DNA of 5,620 bases from Acidobacteriota bacterium (GTDB taxonomy: Bacteria > Acidobacteriota > Terriglobia > Acidoferrales > UBA7541): NCBI GenBank assembly GCA_019239815.1, contig JAFAZL010000930.1, positions 1 through 5,620 on the forward strand, in the 5' to 3' direction. The position numbers were made by a program, and so were the translations under genes. Of the stretch, positions 5,439-5,620 are shown piece after piece. Every line of letters starts with the position of its first letter. Within the stretch, counting starts at the first letter, position 1. The notes under the pieces are model-generated. The model was not told the DNA's origin. It searched no databases and saw nothing but the letters and a program-made list of their open reading frames with translations.

Positions 5439-5620
5439 TCACGCGTGCTCATCCCAGAAACGTTCGCTAAGGTATTTTGACGCGGAATCGGCAAAAACCG
5501 TAACGATGACGGCGTGCTGATCGCGCGGAATTGATTTTGCAACTTTGAAACAACCGGCTAGGGCTGCGGCGGCGCTTGGGCTGACGAGCAGTCCCTCTTC
5601 GCGCGCGATGCGCTTGACCA
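5439..5620 (-). CDS. cysM: Cysteine synthase family PLP enzyme, C-terminal end (CysM-like)
   Basis: Only the last 59 codons are in the window; the gene enters from the right edge and ends in tandem stops TGA-TAA (5441-5436). The visible protein, from VKRIAREEGLLVSPSAAAAL to KYLSERFWDEHA, matches the C-terminal lobe of fold-type II PLP enzymes of the O-acetylserine/O-phosphoserine sulfhydrylase group: the EEG(I/L)..S.SAA helix start, the strand AVIVTVFADSASKYLS and the short end. The PLP lysine and substrate loop lie outside the window, so the donor substrate cannot be seen. With Mec and CysO directly downstream, the best reading is the CysM that accepts sulfur from CysO thiocarboxylate and makes the CysO-cysteine adduct. 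An ordinary CysK using sulfide is the alternative but fits the context less well. The operon promoter is probably upstream of this gene, out of view. Confidence 0.82.
   Translation of the reverse strand, partial: VKRIAREEGLLVSPSAAAALAGCFKVAKSIPRDQHAVIVTVFADSASKYLSERFWDEHA

Noticed and set aside
1..5620. CRISPR array, tRNA/rRNA gene, insertion sequence or phage signature
   Set aside because: I found no regularly spaced long repeats, no tRNA cloverleaf with CCA end, no transposase motif and no terminal inverted repeats in the window.

Overview
The window looks like chromosomal DNA of a soil-type bacterium, most likely Acidobacteriota. I infer this from the moderately high GC, the style of the proteins and the decayed heptamer repeat in a gene gap. 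There is no marker gene here, so the taxonomy is a judgement and not a proof.

Layout from left to right: (i) 1-845, minus strand: the N-terminal part of a multi-spanning membrane protein that runs off the left edge. It resembles the membrane sensor region of bacterial signalling proteins. (ii) 846-1362: about 0.5 kb without a convincing gene. (iii) 1363-2664, plus strand: a 12-helix-type MFS transporter that starts at TTG. (iv) 5620-2714, minus strand: five genes in one direction, which are the end of a cysM-like PLP-dependent cysteine synthase, a JAMM/MPN+ metallopeptidase (Mec type), a CysO-type ubiquitin-fold sulfur carrier, a ThiF/MoeB-rhodanese fusion (MoeZ/MOCS3 type), and a CDGSH iron-sulfur protein. 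The transporter and the CDGSH gene converge with a gap of only 49 bases.

The minus-strand cluster is a complete protein-thiocarboxylate route to cysteine, as known from mycobacteria. MoeZ adenylates the C-terminal GG of CysO and, with sulfur from its rhodanese cysteine, converts it to a thiocarboxylate. CysM transfers the sulfur to an activated serine, giving a CysO-cysteine adduct. Mec cleaves the adduct and frees cysteine.

The most interesting point is that this CysO does not end in GG. It carries eight extra residues, CAPTCRCC, four of them cysteine. The GG is therefore masked and must be trimmed, most simply by the neighbouring JAMM peptidase, before the carrier can work. The tail also puts four Cys codons at the very end of cysO, a few bases before a possible long stem with a T tract and two good hairpins in the 163-base gap before moeZ. 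That layout would suit control by cysteine supply. This regulatory idea is inference from base pairing by eye.
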